Position numbers and translations under genes: made by a program. DNA of 64,000 nucleotides from Strongyloides papillosus. Taxonomy: Eukaryota > Nematoda > Chromadorea > Rhabditida > Strongyloididae. Under the pieces are notes generated by a model. It worked only from the letters and a program-made list of their open reading frames with translations. It was not told the DNA's origin and did no database searches. Positions within the stretch are counted from its first letter, which is position 1. Every line of letters starts with the position of its first letter. The stretch is taken from positions 930,001 through 994,000 of the forward strand of contig SRSI01000077.1 of the NCBI GenBank assembly GCA_005656395.1, in the 5' to 3' direction. Below, one piece after another: positions 24,607 through 37,000 of the stretch.

Positions 24607-24619
24607 GAACATTCTAGAA
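24607..24619. promoter_or_regulatory. Perfect heat-shock element (GAAnnTTCnnGAA)
   Basis: GAACATTCTAGAA has three perfect alternating HSF1 units, about 110 bases upstream of the DnaJ start codon. It is the opposite phase of the upstream element, giving a paired HSE promoter typical of strongly heat-inducible chaperone genes. Confidence 0.8.
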
Positions 24620-24730
24620 CTGTCATTCGCTTGCATTTGTAGTAGTGGAACTTACGTGTGTTTTGTACTTTACATTTTTTATTATATTTGAGATTCTGTA
24701 TACTATTGGTCTATTTTGTAAACGTTAAAA

Positions 24731-25784
24731 ATGGGGAAAGATTACTACAAAATCTTAGGCATTGATAAGAACGCTTCCGAGGCGGATATCAAAAAAGCTT
24801 ATAGAAAGATGGCCATGAAATATCACCCTGATAAAAATAAGGATCCTAGTGCAGAAGCGAAGTTTAAGGAAGTCGCTGAAGCATATGATGTCCTAAGTGA
24901 TCCACAAAAGAAAGAAGTTTTTGATAAATATGGAGAGGAAGGTTTAAAAGGTACTGGAGGTGGTGGTCCAGGAGGAAGTGGTGGTGCTTCTGGCCCAGGA
25001 TTTCATTATACTTTCCAAGGTGATCCAAGAGATATATTTGCACAATTTATGGGTGGTGATGACATAATCAATCAATTATTTGGCGGCTCTATGGGTGGCA
25101 TGGGAGGAAGTTCCTTCATGGGAGGTATGGGTGGTATGCCTAACATGGGTGGAATGAACGGATTCACATCTGGTGGACATCAAAGGAAAAAAACTGTTCA
25201 AGATCCTCCAATTGAAAGAGAATTGGCTGTTTCTTTGGAAGAATTGTACAAAGGTATTGTTAAAAAAATAAAAATCACTAAGAAAGTCGTACAACCTAAT
25301 GGTGGGACGAAAGTTGAAAGTAAGGTTCTTGAAATAAATGTAAAACCAGGATGGAAAGAAGGAACCAAAATAACATTCCATAAAGAAGGAGATGAAAGAC
25401 CAGGACACATTCCAGCAGATATTATTTTTGTGTTAAAACAAAAGCCTCATAATCTTTATGAAAGGGATGGTTTTAATATTGTTTATAAGCATAAAATAAC
25501 ATTACGTGAAGCCTTGCTTGGTACGGAGATCTCTGTTCCCTTAATCGATGGCTCTAGAGAAAGATTAAGGTTGGAACCTGTTGTTTCCCCTCAAACAACA
25601 AGAATGTAAGTATTATTTTCTTGGTTGATTTTTTTAACTTTACTAATTGTATTTTAGAATTTCCGGTAAGGGTATGCCAGATCCAAAGGCCCAGAGAAAG
25701 GGAGATTTTGTAGTTAAATTTGATATTCAATTCCCTAAGCATCTGTCATCGGAGGTCCGTGATTTTGTTGCTAGAAATTTCTAG
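24731..25784 (+). CDS. dnj-13: Class B (type II) DnaJ/HSP40 co-chaperone, DNAJB1/DNJ-13-like
   Basis: Exons 24731-25605 and 25658-25784 join in phase (52-base intron) to give 333 residues. It stimulates Hsp70 ATPase and delivers substrates, and with Hsp70/Hsp110 takes part in metazoan disaggregation. The J domain occupies residues 1-70 with HPD at 32-34. A Gly-rich region with GGM repeats runs from about 70 to 150. Two C-terminal beta-barrel substrate domains follow (from [14 protein letters not shown]), then a short dimerisation tail ending DFVARNF. No zinc-finger CxxCxGxG repeats are present, which places it in class B. Two perfect heat-shock elements lie just upstream, so heat induction through HSF1 is likely. 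Confidence 0.94.
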
Positions 25785-26134
25785 TATTACATTACCAATT
25801 GTTCAATTAATGTGTAAGCGATTAAGATAAAGTACGTTCGAATACTATCCTATTTATGATATTTTAACAATCTTGAAAGCGATGCATATGTAGTGAATTT
25901 GTTGAAATAATTAGCAGTAGTACGGGATTTTTTGTAATTGAAACAAAATTCTTCTGAATTTCGATATTTTCACGGAATAGATGAAAAAATTGTCATTTGT
26001 ATTGCTAAGTACAATATTTCTATTGATATCTGTTTTTTGTAAAGTGTTCAATCGCTACGCTTTAAAATAAAGATATGTAATTATTATTGTTAATTTTAAT
26101 TTCCAATATTAAAATTAAAATTTATTACATTTAA
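25785..26134. other. 3' UTR/intergenic
   Basis: This spacer includes the likely 3' UTR of the DnaJ gene, with an AATAAA-like signal (AAAATAAAG) near 26065. Nothing else was recognised. Confidence 0.45.
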
Positions 26135-26962
26135 ATGTACACAAAAGTGTATTGTGTGTTTAAAATTTTTACTTTATTACATGCAATGCCTTTTTCATCG
26201 TTAGCTCTTAGAAATTCGGCTTGTGGAGATGATGTGTATTCAAAGGTTGTTAATCTTCCTGTAGCATGTTTTCCTGATTTTTCAAAGCAAGTCAGAAGCT
26301 TAGTTCAAGAGTACTATAATGGGGAATGTAAATTAGAGGCAAATCTTCTATTTAAGGGATCAGGATCTATTTCAAAAGGTAATTTATCGTTGGGTTATTT
26401 GTCATCTGGATCTAAGAATTTATCTGAAGATAATTCTTCAAGTGATATAAAAACTGACGATATAAGTGATGCTTATTCATGTTTAAATTGTAAGATAAAA
26501 ACTAAGAAAGTTAAAGATTTTATTTCAACTGCCTCCGAAGGAAAAGGAATTACTAAGAAATCAGAAAATATTAAGGATATGAGAAGTATTGCTGAACATG
26601 AGCACATGCCAGGGGTTAAGCATAGGCAAATGAATGATAAAAAATTACATTCATATGAAGAATTAAATGAGACAACAAGTGATACAGTTTGTAAGACATC
26701 ACCAAAAGTGTTCAATAAGCTTCGTATATATGCCCATCCAAATTTTATGAATTCAACAAACGAAGAGAAAATAACCACTGAAACAACAAGTAAAGGTAGT
26801 GGTTCAAAATGCCTATCTTCAAGTAATAAATCTTCTTTACCAGTTTTCGATGATATAAAATTGGTTTTTTACCAAAATACAGGTATTAACTCACTTAATT
26901 CTCGTAAAAGTTTAACACCAATTTCATTTGACACACATGGATCACCAAGAAGACGTTCTTAA
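26135..26962 (+). CDS. Unknown Ser/Lys-rich protein
   Basis: A continuous frame of 275 residues. The first 30 residues are hydrophobic with a basic start (MYTKVYCVFKIFTLLHAMPF) and could be a signal peptide; a second ATG occurs at residue 18. A short conserved-looking block of 50 residues follows (VNLPVACFPDFSKQVRSLVQEYY), then about 190 residues rich in Ser, Lys, Asp and Thr with CLNCKIKTKK, ending SFDTHGSPRRRS. No domain was recognised. Composition and codon use look coding. The terminal SPRRRS could be a phosphorylation or nuclear signal, which would fit poorly with secretion, so localisation is open. Confidence 0.6.
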   Translation: MYTKVYCVFKIFTLLHAMPFSSLALRNSACGDDVYSKVVNLPVACFPDFSKQVRSLVQEYYNGECKLEANLLFKGSGSISKGNLSLGYLSSGSKNLSEDNSSSDIKTDDISDAYSCLNCKIKTKKVKDFISTASEGKGITKKSENIKDMRSIAEHEHMPGVKHRQMNDKKLHSYEELNETTSDTVCKTSPKVFNKLRIYAHPNFMNSTNEEKITTETTSKGSGSKCLSSSNKSSLPVFDDIKLVFYQNTGINSLNSRKSLTPISFDTHGSPRRRS

Positions 26963-29199
26963 TAAATTACATCTTTAATTATGAAATATAAATGCTTATT
27001 AATATTTGATTATTTCATTAAATAAAATAATTTTAATAAAACCATAATTTATATATGTTTCTTTTTGTATTCTTTTTTATCTTTAAGAAATGCTTTTAAT
27101 GAATAATTATATTTACTCTCCTTTATTCTTACACTTTTTAAACATATTGGAATTTTTTAACTTTAATGTATTTTAAATTTAATTTATATTCAGGTCAGAC
27201 ATTTTTAGACTGTGTCCTTATATTTTAATACATTTAAATAATTTTTTGATCTTTCAAAACATTTATAGCATAATTCCTTTTTAACTATCTAATATTATAT
27301 TTTAGCGTAACTACTTATTTTTCAATATAAAAACAATAAAATCCTCTAATTAATGGAGAAACATTTTGTCGAAATAACTGTAAAATAATAAGCAAAAATA
27401 AATTATATATTATTCAAAAGGAAAAGGGGAGAAAGGGCATTCGCTTGTCCATGTGTAAGAGAAATAGCTTTTTTTAAAGCATGCAAAATATGGGCGAGAG
27501 AAAAAGTACTTTTTTATTTTTTACTAATTTATTTTTGATTATTCCATTGGATTCACTTCATATACGAATAAGCACTTCATAACGACCCTTACCCTAATTA
27601 AATTAAAAAGAAAAGATGGAAACTAGCTTGCTCGTGGTTACCCATGGACAAGCGAATGTCCACCATCTCAAATCCTTGGCCTGCAGGTAAACAACGATGA
27701 GCGAAGCGAGTGAGCTGCTTGTTAAAATAAAATTTAGAATTTTTTTTTAAAAACTATATAATTTAGATGTTATTATACAGTAACTAAAAAATTAATGAAG
27801 AATTTTTTGTTTTAATATATATACATCATTGACCTTTTTCTGATTTGTATAAATTGTAATAATGACTAATCATTAAATTAGTTAATTATAAAATAAACAA
27901 AATTAGGAAAAACCTTGATTTTATGAGTATAAAGAATGTTTATTTGTAATGTTTAATTGAAAAATTCCTTATAAATATGTTCATGTACATATATATATTA
28001 AGAAATCAAAATGTTTTAAAGCAAGTTTTTAAATATTTCTCTCATGTCTTCATTTGATTCGATATATGATATATATAACAATTTATTTATCATTTCTTTA
28101 TTAGTGTTGATAACTTACACAATTTATATAGTTTCAACAGTTAAAATTAATTTCTCACACATTAATTACTATTAATAGATAAAAGGACTACTTTTTCAAT
28201 TGTCCATGTAATTATTTTGCAAGTTTATAATAGTAAGAATATCGTTAAATACTAGAGAATAATAAACTTCTTATTTAGTAATCATAATATTATAATTATC
28301 TGTAGTTAAGTTGTTATATATTAACTTTAAAATTTTATAAAACAACTTTTTAATTTTATTCATTACATTTACTTTTTTAATTTTCCCATATTACATCCAT
28401 CATTTTTATATAAGACAATTATTTTTTTTAATAAATTACTTTAAATAATTTCTTTTTATTTCGTATAATTAACACGTTTAATATTTTCATTTAATATTTA
28501 TTTGTGATTAAAATACTTTTAAATGTCAACTTTTTATAAATAAAATTCATTAAATTTTTACTAAAAATGATTCGTAATTACATTATTTAACATCTTACTC
28601 CTTCCTTCATCAATCAAAGACAGAATATTTTCCTTAAAAATATTTTATTAACCACAATTACAATATATTATATGAACATTAAAATAATAATATACATTGA
28701 TCTTACCGTGATGGGGTGTATATATAAATGTTGTTGCCGTAGATGGATTTCAATTTAAATGACATTATTACTACAATAACCCTCTTTGTTTCCTATCATT
28801 AATAGTTTCTTTAATCATTATTTTTCAATAACGTTCTATATTATAATATTTCACCCTAAAAAGTAATTTTATTAGATTCATTCATATAGTCATTAACATA
28901 TTATTATTGTTAAACAGTTAGATGTATTGGATTTTTAATACTAATGTCTTTTAAGATAAATTACTTCCATCATTGACAAATGTCAACCATTATATAGTTA
29001 TAGATCTTTTATCATAATGTTTTAGTTATTTATAAAGGTTGGTTGAAGTGATAAATCTTCTATGTCATAATAAAATAACTTCTTTTTGGTTTGATATATA
29101 AATTTTTTTTATGATTTTGTTTTTATTTCCTTATTTTGATCAAAATTATTTTTTTGTCTATTTTTAGAACATTTTGTGTATTATCACTAGTACAAAAAA
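26963..29199. other. Intergenic with foldback repeat
   Basis: A 2.2-kb spacer upstream of the intermediate filament gene. It is AT-rich except for 27418-27720, a GC-richer patch with long inverted arms listed separately. No ORF was supported. A TTTTTAG acceptor at 29161-29167 lies 33 bases before the next start codon and may be the trans-splice site. Confidence 0.5.
27436..27660. mobile_element. Candidate MITE/foldback element with inverted arms
   Basis: CATTCGCTTGTCCATG at 27438-27453 is matched by its exact reverse complement at 27643-27658. The match extends inward to about 21 of 22 bases (an adjoining GTAA pair). The arms enclose about 190 bases with no ORF. The patch is much less AT-rich than its surroundings and is followed by GAGCGAAGCGAGTGAGC at about 27699-27715, an internally repetitive motif. 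No clear target-site duplication was found, so a solo non-autonomous transposon, a structured RNA gene and a regulatory foldback all remain possible. Confidence 0.4.
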
Positions 29200-30983
29200 A
29201 TGTCAGTTGAGGATTTAAGAATAAGTTCTATTTCTGCCAGACCTGAATTTCATAGAATGAGTACCAGTAGTACTAATTTATCTCCTGGATGTATGTTTTT
29301 AATTTAAAATTAGTAATAAAAATTATTTATATAGTATCTGGAAATAAATATGTTAAAGTAGTAACAGAAGTTCATTCATCACGTACCTCTGGAAATGGTG
29401 GAGCACCACACTCCTTTGGCCAAAATGCTGCATCCTCAATCAGAGATACAAGAGAGAGGGAACGTAAAGAAATGAGTGATTTAAATGATAAATTGGCAAA
29501 TTACATTGAGAAAGTTCGTTTTTTAGAAGCTCAAAATAGAAAATTGAATGCTGATTTAGAGATGTTAAAAGGAAAAACTGGAACCCATGCATCAAAGATT
29601 CGCGTTATATTTGAACATGAATTAACAGAAGCTAAAACTTTAATTGACACAACTGAAAAACAAAAAGATGAATTCGAAAATCAGCTGAAAAAGTTACAAA
29701 AGGATATTGATGAATATAAAACTAAGTATGAAGAAACATATGAATTAAGACAACAAAATAAAAAAATTATTGATGATTTACTTGTTAAGTTATCTGATAT
29801 TGAAGCTGAAATTAATTTGTTGAAAAGAAGAATAGCCCTTCTTGAAGAAGAGATTGGATTTTTGAAGAAAGAAAACGTATCATTAAGTGATGAACTTAAA
29901 AGAACACGATCAGCTCTTGATCATGAAACTTTAGACAGAATCGATTTCCAAAATCAATTGACCACTCTATTAGAAGAAATTGATTTTATTAAAAGAAATC
30001 AAGATGAGGAAATTAAAGATCTTCTTGCAATGGCTTCACGAGATACAACAAGTGAAAATCGTGAATATTTCAAATCTGAACTTGCCAGTGCCATTAGAGA
30101 TATTCGTGACGAATATGATAAATTAAATAACAATAGTAGAAATGATTTAGAATCATGGTATAAACTTAAAATCCAAGAAATTAATACTCAATCAGCTAGA
30201 CAAAATATGGAACAAAATCACCAAAAGGAAGAATTAAAAAGATTAAAAACTAATGTTACTGATTTAAGAAGCAAATTAGCTGACTTAGAGGGTAGAAATG
30301 CACTACTTGAAAAACAAATTGAAGATTTGAATTACCAAATTGAAGATGATCAACGAAGCTATGAAGCAGCATTAAATGAAAAAGACGTACAAATAAGAAA
30401 AATGCGTGAGGAGTGCCAAGCATTGATGGTTGAATTACAAATGCTTCTTGATGCAAAACAAACACTTGACTCTGAGTTAGCGATTTATCGTAAAATGTTA
30501 GAAGGTGAGGGTGATGGTACAGGTTTACGTCAACTTGTTGAGCAGGTTGTTCGTACAACAGGTATTAATGAGGTTGCTGATACAGAAACAATGCGTGTTG
30601 TTAAGGGTGAAACTTCATCAAGATCTTCATATTCTAGATCAGCTAAAGGTATAGTTTCTATTCAAGAGACAGCTGAAGATGGTACATATATTCTTCTTGA
30701 AAATACTCATAGAAATAAAGAAGAAAATATTGGTGAATGGAAACTTAAAAGAAAAATTGATAATAAACAAGAAATTGTTTATACATTCCCCAAAGATTTT
30801 ATACTTAAACCATTTAAGAATGTCAAAATCTTTGCTAAAGGAGCTGGACCACATAATCCACCAGAATCATTGGTATTTGATAAAGATAATACATTTGGTA
30901 GTGGTAATAATGTTGTTACTATTTTATACAATAAAGATGGAGAAGAGAAAGCAACACACACAAAAAGAACTAGTAGTAATTAA
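29200..30983 (+). CDS. Cytoplasmic intermediate filament protein with lamin-tail domain
   Basis: Exons 29200-29290 and 29335-30983 (44-base intron) join in phase to 579 residues. After a roughly 80-residue Ser-rich head, the rod opens with the coil 1A signature LNDKLANYIEKVRFLEAQN and closes with LAIYRKMLEGE, the helix-termination consensus. The region between is heptad-patterned and long enough for the extended coil 1B that protostome cytoplasmic filaments share with lamins. A lamin-tail immunoglobulin fold occupies the last 110 residues (from about VSIQETAEDG to GEEKATH). There is no CaaX box or nuclear-localisation motif, so this is a cytoplasmic rather than nuclear lamin. It is probably an IFA/IFB-type protein of epidermis, pharynx or intestine; which paralogue cannot be told. 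Confidence 0.9.
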
Positions 30984-31885
30984 TTAATCAAATTATTATT
31001 ATTTGTAAATTAATTATTTTATTGTTAAAATAATATTGAAAAATTATATTTTACTTTAAACACTATATATTTTTAATAACTAAAACATAATACTTTTATT
31101 TACTTACTACCTTTCGGAAATTCTTAGAGTGTTTTTCCAAGATGTCATTTTATAATTTCTTATATAATAATAGAAATAACAATTGTATTAAAACCATAAA
31201 CAAACAAATATTTACAAAATATTACTAAAAAAATTGACAATCTATGTTTAATTATTCTTTCATTATATGAAGAACAATTAGTATAGTTGGAAAACAAATA
31301 TTCTCACATTCAATTGTTATTTGGATAAAGCTTTATTGACTTATATGAAGTAAAACTTTTATTGGAGCTTTATAAAACATTTGTCAAAAATATTTATAAA
31401 TAATTAAAATAATCCCTACATCCTCAAAATTTCATTTTTTTTATTTCGAACAAAAAAATTTTTTGCCCTTATTGATTATCTAATAATATTTCTTTATCTT
31501 TATATACATGACAAAAGGTTTGGAAAAAAAAACTATCGAAATTCTTTTATCAGTAAAAAAAAGAATTTCATATAAAAAAAACCATTCTCTTGAAAAGAAA
31601 GATAGTTGCAGCCCGTTTCTTTTTTAAAATAGATTATTCTGTTATTTTATTCAGAAATATATTTTAAAATAAATATTATCTTTCTAACTCATTTATGACA
31701 TCTTATATGTTATTGATGTCGATTGGTGGTTTTAATTTTTTCTTATCTTCAAAATAGATTAAGTATTATTTATCTCTTTAATCTACAATTCTTGATAACT
31801 ACTTTTTATCTATACTGCATCTTACAAATTATTTTTATAGTCCAGTAGATATATTCGAACAACTTCATTGGAAATTTTTAAAACA
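30984..31885. other. Intergenic, nothing recognised
   Basis: AT-rich 3' UTR and spacer without coding signal or evident repeats. Confidence 0.5.
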
Positions 31886-33078
31886 ATGGTTTACAAAGAC
31901 AATATGATTCATTTTATATCTGGTGGTCTTGGATCTGGAGTTGGTTTATTAGTTACCTATCCACTAGATTTAATTAGAATCCGTTTACAATCCGGAATTG
32001 GTATAAAAGGAGAATCATATCATGGTAACAAATTAAAAGATACTATTTTGCAAAATAATATAGCAAAATACAATCTTGGTAAAACACCCTCTACAACATC
32101 TTCCTTTCATGTACCAATTGTTACGAATGTTTACAAACAACTTTTCGATCTTCATATAATAAAAAATGTTAAACAGATTATAATTAATGAAGGTGTTCGA
32201 GGATTATATAAAGGTCTCGGTGCAAGTGTTATTGCTTTTATACCAACAAAAGCAGTCTATTTTTTTTATTATAATGCAGCAAAAAGTGAGATAAATAAAG
32301 GGAAATATTTTACCCCAAACACAGCACCAGTACATATGTTTTCAGCTGGTTTTGCTGGTAAGTTGATTAAAATTTTTTGTATTTATTTATTATTATTATA
32401 AATAATTTGTAATATGATATTTTATTTATAATAATTTAATTATTTTTATAGGTTTATCTGTTTGTTTAATTTTTAATCCAATACATGTAATAAAAACAAG
32501 ACTTCAATTAAATAGTGGTAATATGAATGTAAGAGAGTGTTTGTCCTACACATTTAAACATCATGGAATCCGTGGTTTTTACCGAGGAATGGAAGCTTCC
32601 GCTTATGGAGTATCTGAAATGGTTATTCAATTTATGATTTATGAAAAAATTAAGCATGATTTACATAATTGGTTATCTACATATAATGTTCCTTTATATT
32701 GGTTAAGTGAAGATCCCAAAGTTGCTCATTTTATGGTTGCTGGAGCAATATCTAAGTTTACAGCCGTTGTTACTACATATCCTCATGGTAATGAATTTTT
32801 TTTGAATTTCATAATTTTAATATTCTTTCAGAAGTTATTAGAACAAGAACGAGAGAAGTTGGATATAAAGGACAAGGTTTCTGGACACTTATGAATCAAA
32901 TTAGGAAAAACGAAGGTTTTAAAGCATTATACCGTGGAATGGGAACTACCGTAAGTAAAAAAATAAAAATTCTCAATGTAACGAATTTTTTTAGTTAATA
33001 AGATCAGTGCCAAATTCAGCAATAGCTCTAACAGCGTACGAATATTTCGTTAAATTCTTTAATAAAATCCTCAATTAG
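31886..33078 (+). CDS. Mitochondrial pyrimidine-nucleotide carrier, SLC25A33/36 family
   Basis: Four exons (31886-32357, 32452-32787, 32832-32950, 32995-33078) join in phase to 336 residues. The protein has the three-fold mitochondrial carrier repeat with six membrane helices. Repeat signatures are PLDLIRIRLQ, PIHVIKTRLQ and PHEVIRTRTRE. The insertion after repeat 1 and the blocks RGFYRGMEAS, AGAISKFTAVVTTYPHEV and LIRSVPNSAIALTAYE match SLC25A33/36 (yeast Rim2), which exchange pyrimidine nucleotides across the inner membrane to feed mitochondrial DNA and RNA synthesis. The first loop is longer than in vertebrate members. The first ATG in the frame (MVYKDNMIHF) gives the expected start just before helix 1. 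Confidence 0.9.
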
Positions 33079-34045
33079 GAGATTAATATATCGGTTGTTT
33101 TCATGAAGATCTTTATCAAAGTTTATTCATTTATTAGAAAAAGATAGTTTTATTTAAAATTTACTTAAACATATTATTGTTTATGCTTGTTATATTGTGA
33201 ATTGTTATAGGTACAATTTTTTGTACTTTTCTGTTTTAGTAGAAACGTTAATAAAGTGTTATTTAAAGTTTAATAACTTATAATTAATTATTTTGTCAAA
33301 TAAAAAATAACTTCTAAAATAGATTTTTCATTATTTGTTAACCATCATTCTTCTAGATTTTTCTTCAGGTGATAAAAATATTGCATATATTAAGCAATGT
33401 CTCTTCAAACAAATTATTGTCTTTGTTACTTTTTCATTTAATAATTTGCCATTGTAGTTGCCAATGATTAGATTGTTTTTATTTATTTATTTAATTTATA
33501 TACATTCTTTTTCCTTTGAAGCACATTAAACAATGTTAATAAAACAAGCGCTATCTTATTCGTGTGATGGGAGATTTGAAATATCAATAGACATAATAAC
33601 AAATGTTGGTATTTTACAAAAATTTCACTAAAATAACTGGAAAGTTTTATAAGTTATTAATGCTTTAGGATGTCTTTATAAAACAGTAAAACAGTATTGT
33701 TTTATTATTGTCAAATAGTTGTATTTATGGTATATTTATTTTTTGTTATAAAACAAAATATCATGTATTGATGGTATAATAGTTAAAATTTTTTCTCCTT
33801 ACAATGCCATTGATCTTCATAATTATCAAGTATTGGAAAACGGCAAATATTAATTGTTGTTTATATTGTTCAGCTTAAAAATATCTTTTAATATTATCAC
33901 TTATCATGTAAACAAAAAGGTCAGTGTTTGTTTTTTGGAATAAGGCAAATAGAATAGATGATATTTTTATCTTCAAGGTATGCTTGTTTACTTATTGTTG
34001 ATATAGTTGTAGGTTTGTATTACATATTGGAATACTAAATCTAAA
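33079..34045. other. Intergenic, nothing recognised
   Basis: AT-rich spacer between the carrier and the TolB-like gene. No coding frame or notable repeat was seen. Confidence 0.5.
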
Positions 34046-37000
34046 ATGTATTTTTTGTTGTTATTTTCTTTATTTTTGGGTATTTTTTGTCGAACTGAAG
34101 ACTGGCTTCATAATATTACCAGGATCACATCTGGTGTTGTAAATCTCTTTCCACATCTTAGTGATGATGGAAAATATATATTATTTGAAGGAAGCGGATT
34201 AAAAGAATATGGTATAAGATGTTCTGGTGTATGTTTATATATTGCTAATTTTTAATTATTTTTAGATCTATCGAAAAAAATTGTCTTTAATTAATGAGAA
34301 ATACAATACAGAAGTTCATAGAATAAGTAATGGATTAGGATCAAGTACAAGTGGAAAATTTCTATCATCAAATTATGATATGATATATTCAGGAACATTT
34401 AGAAAACTAAATATTTCAGTTAAAAATAGTCATTTTAACATTTCAAAAACATGTCCTGTGTCAATTTGTCAGAGTAGTGAAAGATACAAAAATACATCAA
34501 TAGATGAAATATGTAGAAGACCACTTCTAAAAAATATTTTCCCTGATTATGATATTTACAAAGTTAATAAATATGGTATCATTATTTCTGCTTTAACAAA
34601 CGATTCCTCATATAATAGTGAAGCAGCACCAAGTCCAGATGGTTCATGGATAGCATATACTTCAAAAAAAATGGGAACTTTAGATATATGGGTAATGAAA
34701 GAAGATGGTTCTGAAAAAAGACAATTAACAAATACTGAAGGATACGAAGGTTTACCTTCATGGAGTTTTGACGGTCAATATATCCTTTACACAGGCTACA
34801 TACCAAAAACAAAAGAAGAAATAAAAGATTTCTACCAATTATCATCTTTAAATCTTCTCGATATCTCAAAAACAGAAATATTTCTTGTTTCAATAGATGG
34901 TCGTATATGGAAACAAATAACATATTTAAATTCTTCCACTTTCGGTGCCACATGGATTTCATCTGATGCTTTCGTATTTAGTTCAAATTTTGAAGGTGGT
35001 AAAAGTGGAATTCATGATTTTAATTTATATTTGTTTAATTTGACTTCTAAAGTAATGGATAGAATTACATGGAATGATGAAGGTTTTGATTCATTTCCTT
35101 CATATAATCCAAAATTAAATATTCTTACATGGACATCAAATAGATTAAAAATTGTAAAAGAGCGAGAAGAATATAATGTCTTTATGGCTTATTTTGGTAA
35201 ACCATCAAGTAGACCATTCTTCCATAAAGAGAAACAAAAAAGTCCAAATACTATAAAAGAATATTTAAAAATGCGTGATTTACATTATCCTGGTGAGAAT
35301 CATTTGAAAAATATAAAACAATTAACATTTGGTGGACAAAATGCTGAAGGATATTTTGTTAGAGATGATTCTGCTTTTATATTTCAAGCAATGGGAAATG
35401 AAAATTATAAAACAGAATGCGATCAAATATATCGTTATGACATAAAAGGACATCTCCCATCTGATGAATCAATTCCTCAAAAGATGAGTGTTGGTCTTGG
35501 GACAACCACTTGCTCTTTTTTGTTTCCATCAAAAAAAGAATCTATTCATGCTAGCACTATTAGAGCAGTTGATTTCAATGGTAATCTTTTGAATGGAGCC
35601 TGTCCTCCAAAAAAATGTAAAAGTGTAGATGCGAAAACAGATGTAGTATTAAAGCATTTATGTAACACTTCATATGTCTGGGATATTTTTCCGAATTATG
35701 ATATTTATTTGGTAAATGAGTATGGAAATTTCATTAAACAATTAACTGATACAGAGGGATATGACGCTGAAGGCACTATTAGTCCCGATGGTAGATTAAT
35801 TGTTTACACTTCAATGGCTAGTGGAGATTTGGAATTATGGATAATGTATTCTGATGGAAGTGGGAAAAGACAACTTACAAATGAATTAGGCTATGATGGT
35901 GGAGCTTTTTTTAGTCCCGATGGAACAAAAATTATTTTTAGAGCTTCAAGGCCAAAGAGTGAAGAGGAGATAAAAAAATACAAGTTACTTCTTAGTTATG
36001 GTTTAGTAGAACCGTTGTCCATGGAATTATTTGTCATAAATGTTGATGGAACAAATTTGCGTCAAATTACAAAACTTGGAGGATCAAATTGGGCACCATA
36101 CTACTTAACTGATAACAAAAGAATAATTTTCTCTTCTAATTTTAACTCATCAGCAACACATTTTGGAGAGTTCCATATATACATAATAAATGAAGATGGT
36201 ACCGGTCTTGAACAAGTAAGTTTGAAATTAAAAAATTTATTTCAAAAATTCTAAATAATATCTAACAAAAAAATTTACTAACAAATAAATATTAATGATT
36301 ATCTCCCTAACAACAAAAAGAACTGTCCTACTAGGCATTTTTAGTTGGGTCACTAACGAATTTAGGAGTAATACCTAAATAATTGTGTTTAAAACTATGG
36401 TACGCAACTACAATACGATCCCAAACACTCTGTGCATCTTGAAATGCTGGTCTTACATCAAGGTGTGTCAAAGTTCTTGATTTTAATTTCCCAGAACCGT
36501 TATCATAGTAGTCTATAACATAACGGACATCTTTCATACCACATCGATCAACTATCCAATCATGTCTGTCAAATGGAGTTGGTTTCCCTATTAGTTTGTA
36601 AAACCGAGCTCTCGGTGACAATTTTTCATAGTCACCTTTGAAACTTTTTAATTTTGGTTCAGCACATTCTGGGTGTAAAAGTGATTCCCATTTAAGAATC
36701 TCTTTCCAAGCGCGTTCATTATTTAAATTATGAATCTTTATTATATTTTTCATATCTACTTCCGTTAAATCTTCTTCCTTCCAACGCCACCCTCTCTTTA
36801 TCATGGCATTCCAAAACATTTGTGGAGATGGATATTCCCAATAACCATCTTCATGGGCTTTTGGGATCGTTGATAACTCTCTTTTTGTTGGAAGTGCAAA
36901 TGGTTGACCAGGTGATGGCTGTTGGTTTGGTGGTGGCATCTAAAATTTTTCAAATAGAAATAATAACGTATCTTCTCCTTACATTATTTAGTGGATTATT

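Larger units (their letters stand above)
23147..24730. other. GC-richer intergenic interval with unresolved coding potential
   Basis: This stretch between NDUFB5 (-) and dnj-13 (+) is clearly less AT-rich than other spacers here. It contains several short frames with coding-like residue use on both strands, but none forms a convincing gene. Candidates are a two-exon + frame (23393-23466 and 23514-23598, 52 residues) and a minus frame starting at 24405. It also holds a GATA palindrome and two heat-shock elements, listed separately. It may contain a small unrecognised gene, a decayed gene or an ncRNA. Confidence 0.4.

Noticed and set aside
25076..25408. 110-residue minus ORF inside the DnaJ gene
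   Set aside because: Antisense shadow of the Gly-rich region and C-terminal domain; no independent signal.
30679..30987. 102-residue plus ORF at the 3' end of the intermediate filament gene
   Set aside because: It is an out-of-frame shadow of the lamin-tail coding sequence.
36216..36254. TolB-like protein ending at the 36254 stop
   Set aside because: The GTAAGT after the EQ codons is a strong donor, and a downstream exon at 37249 restores a family-like end homologous to the first half. The short version remains a possible isoform only.
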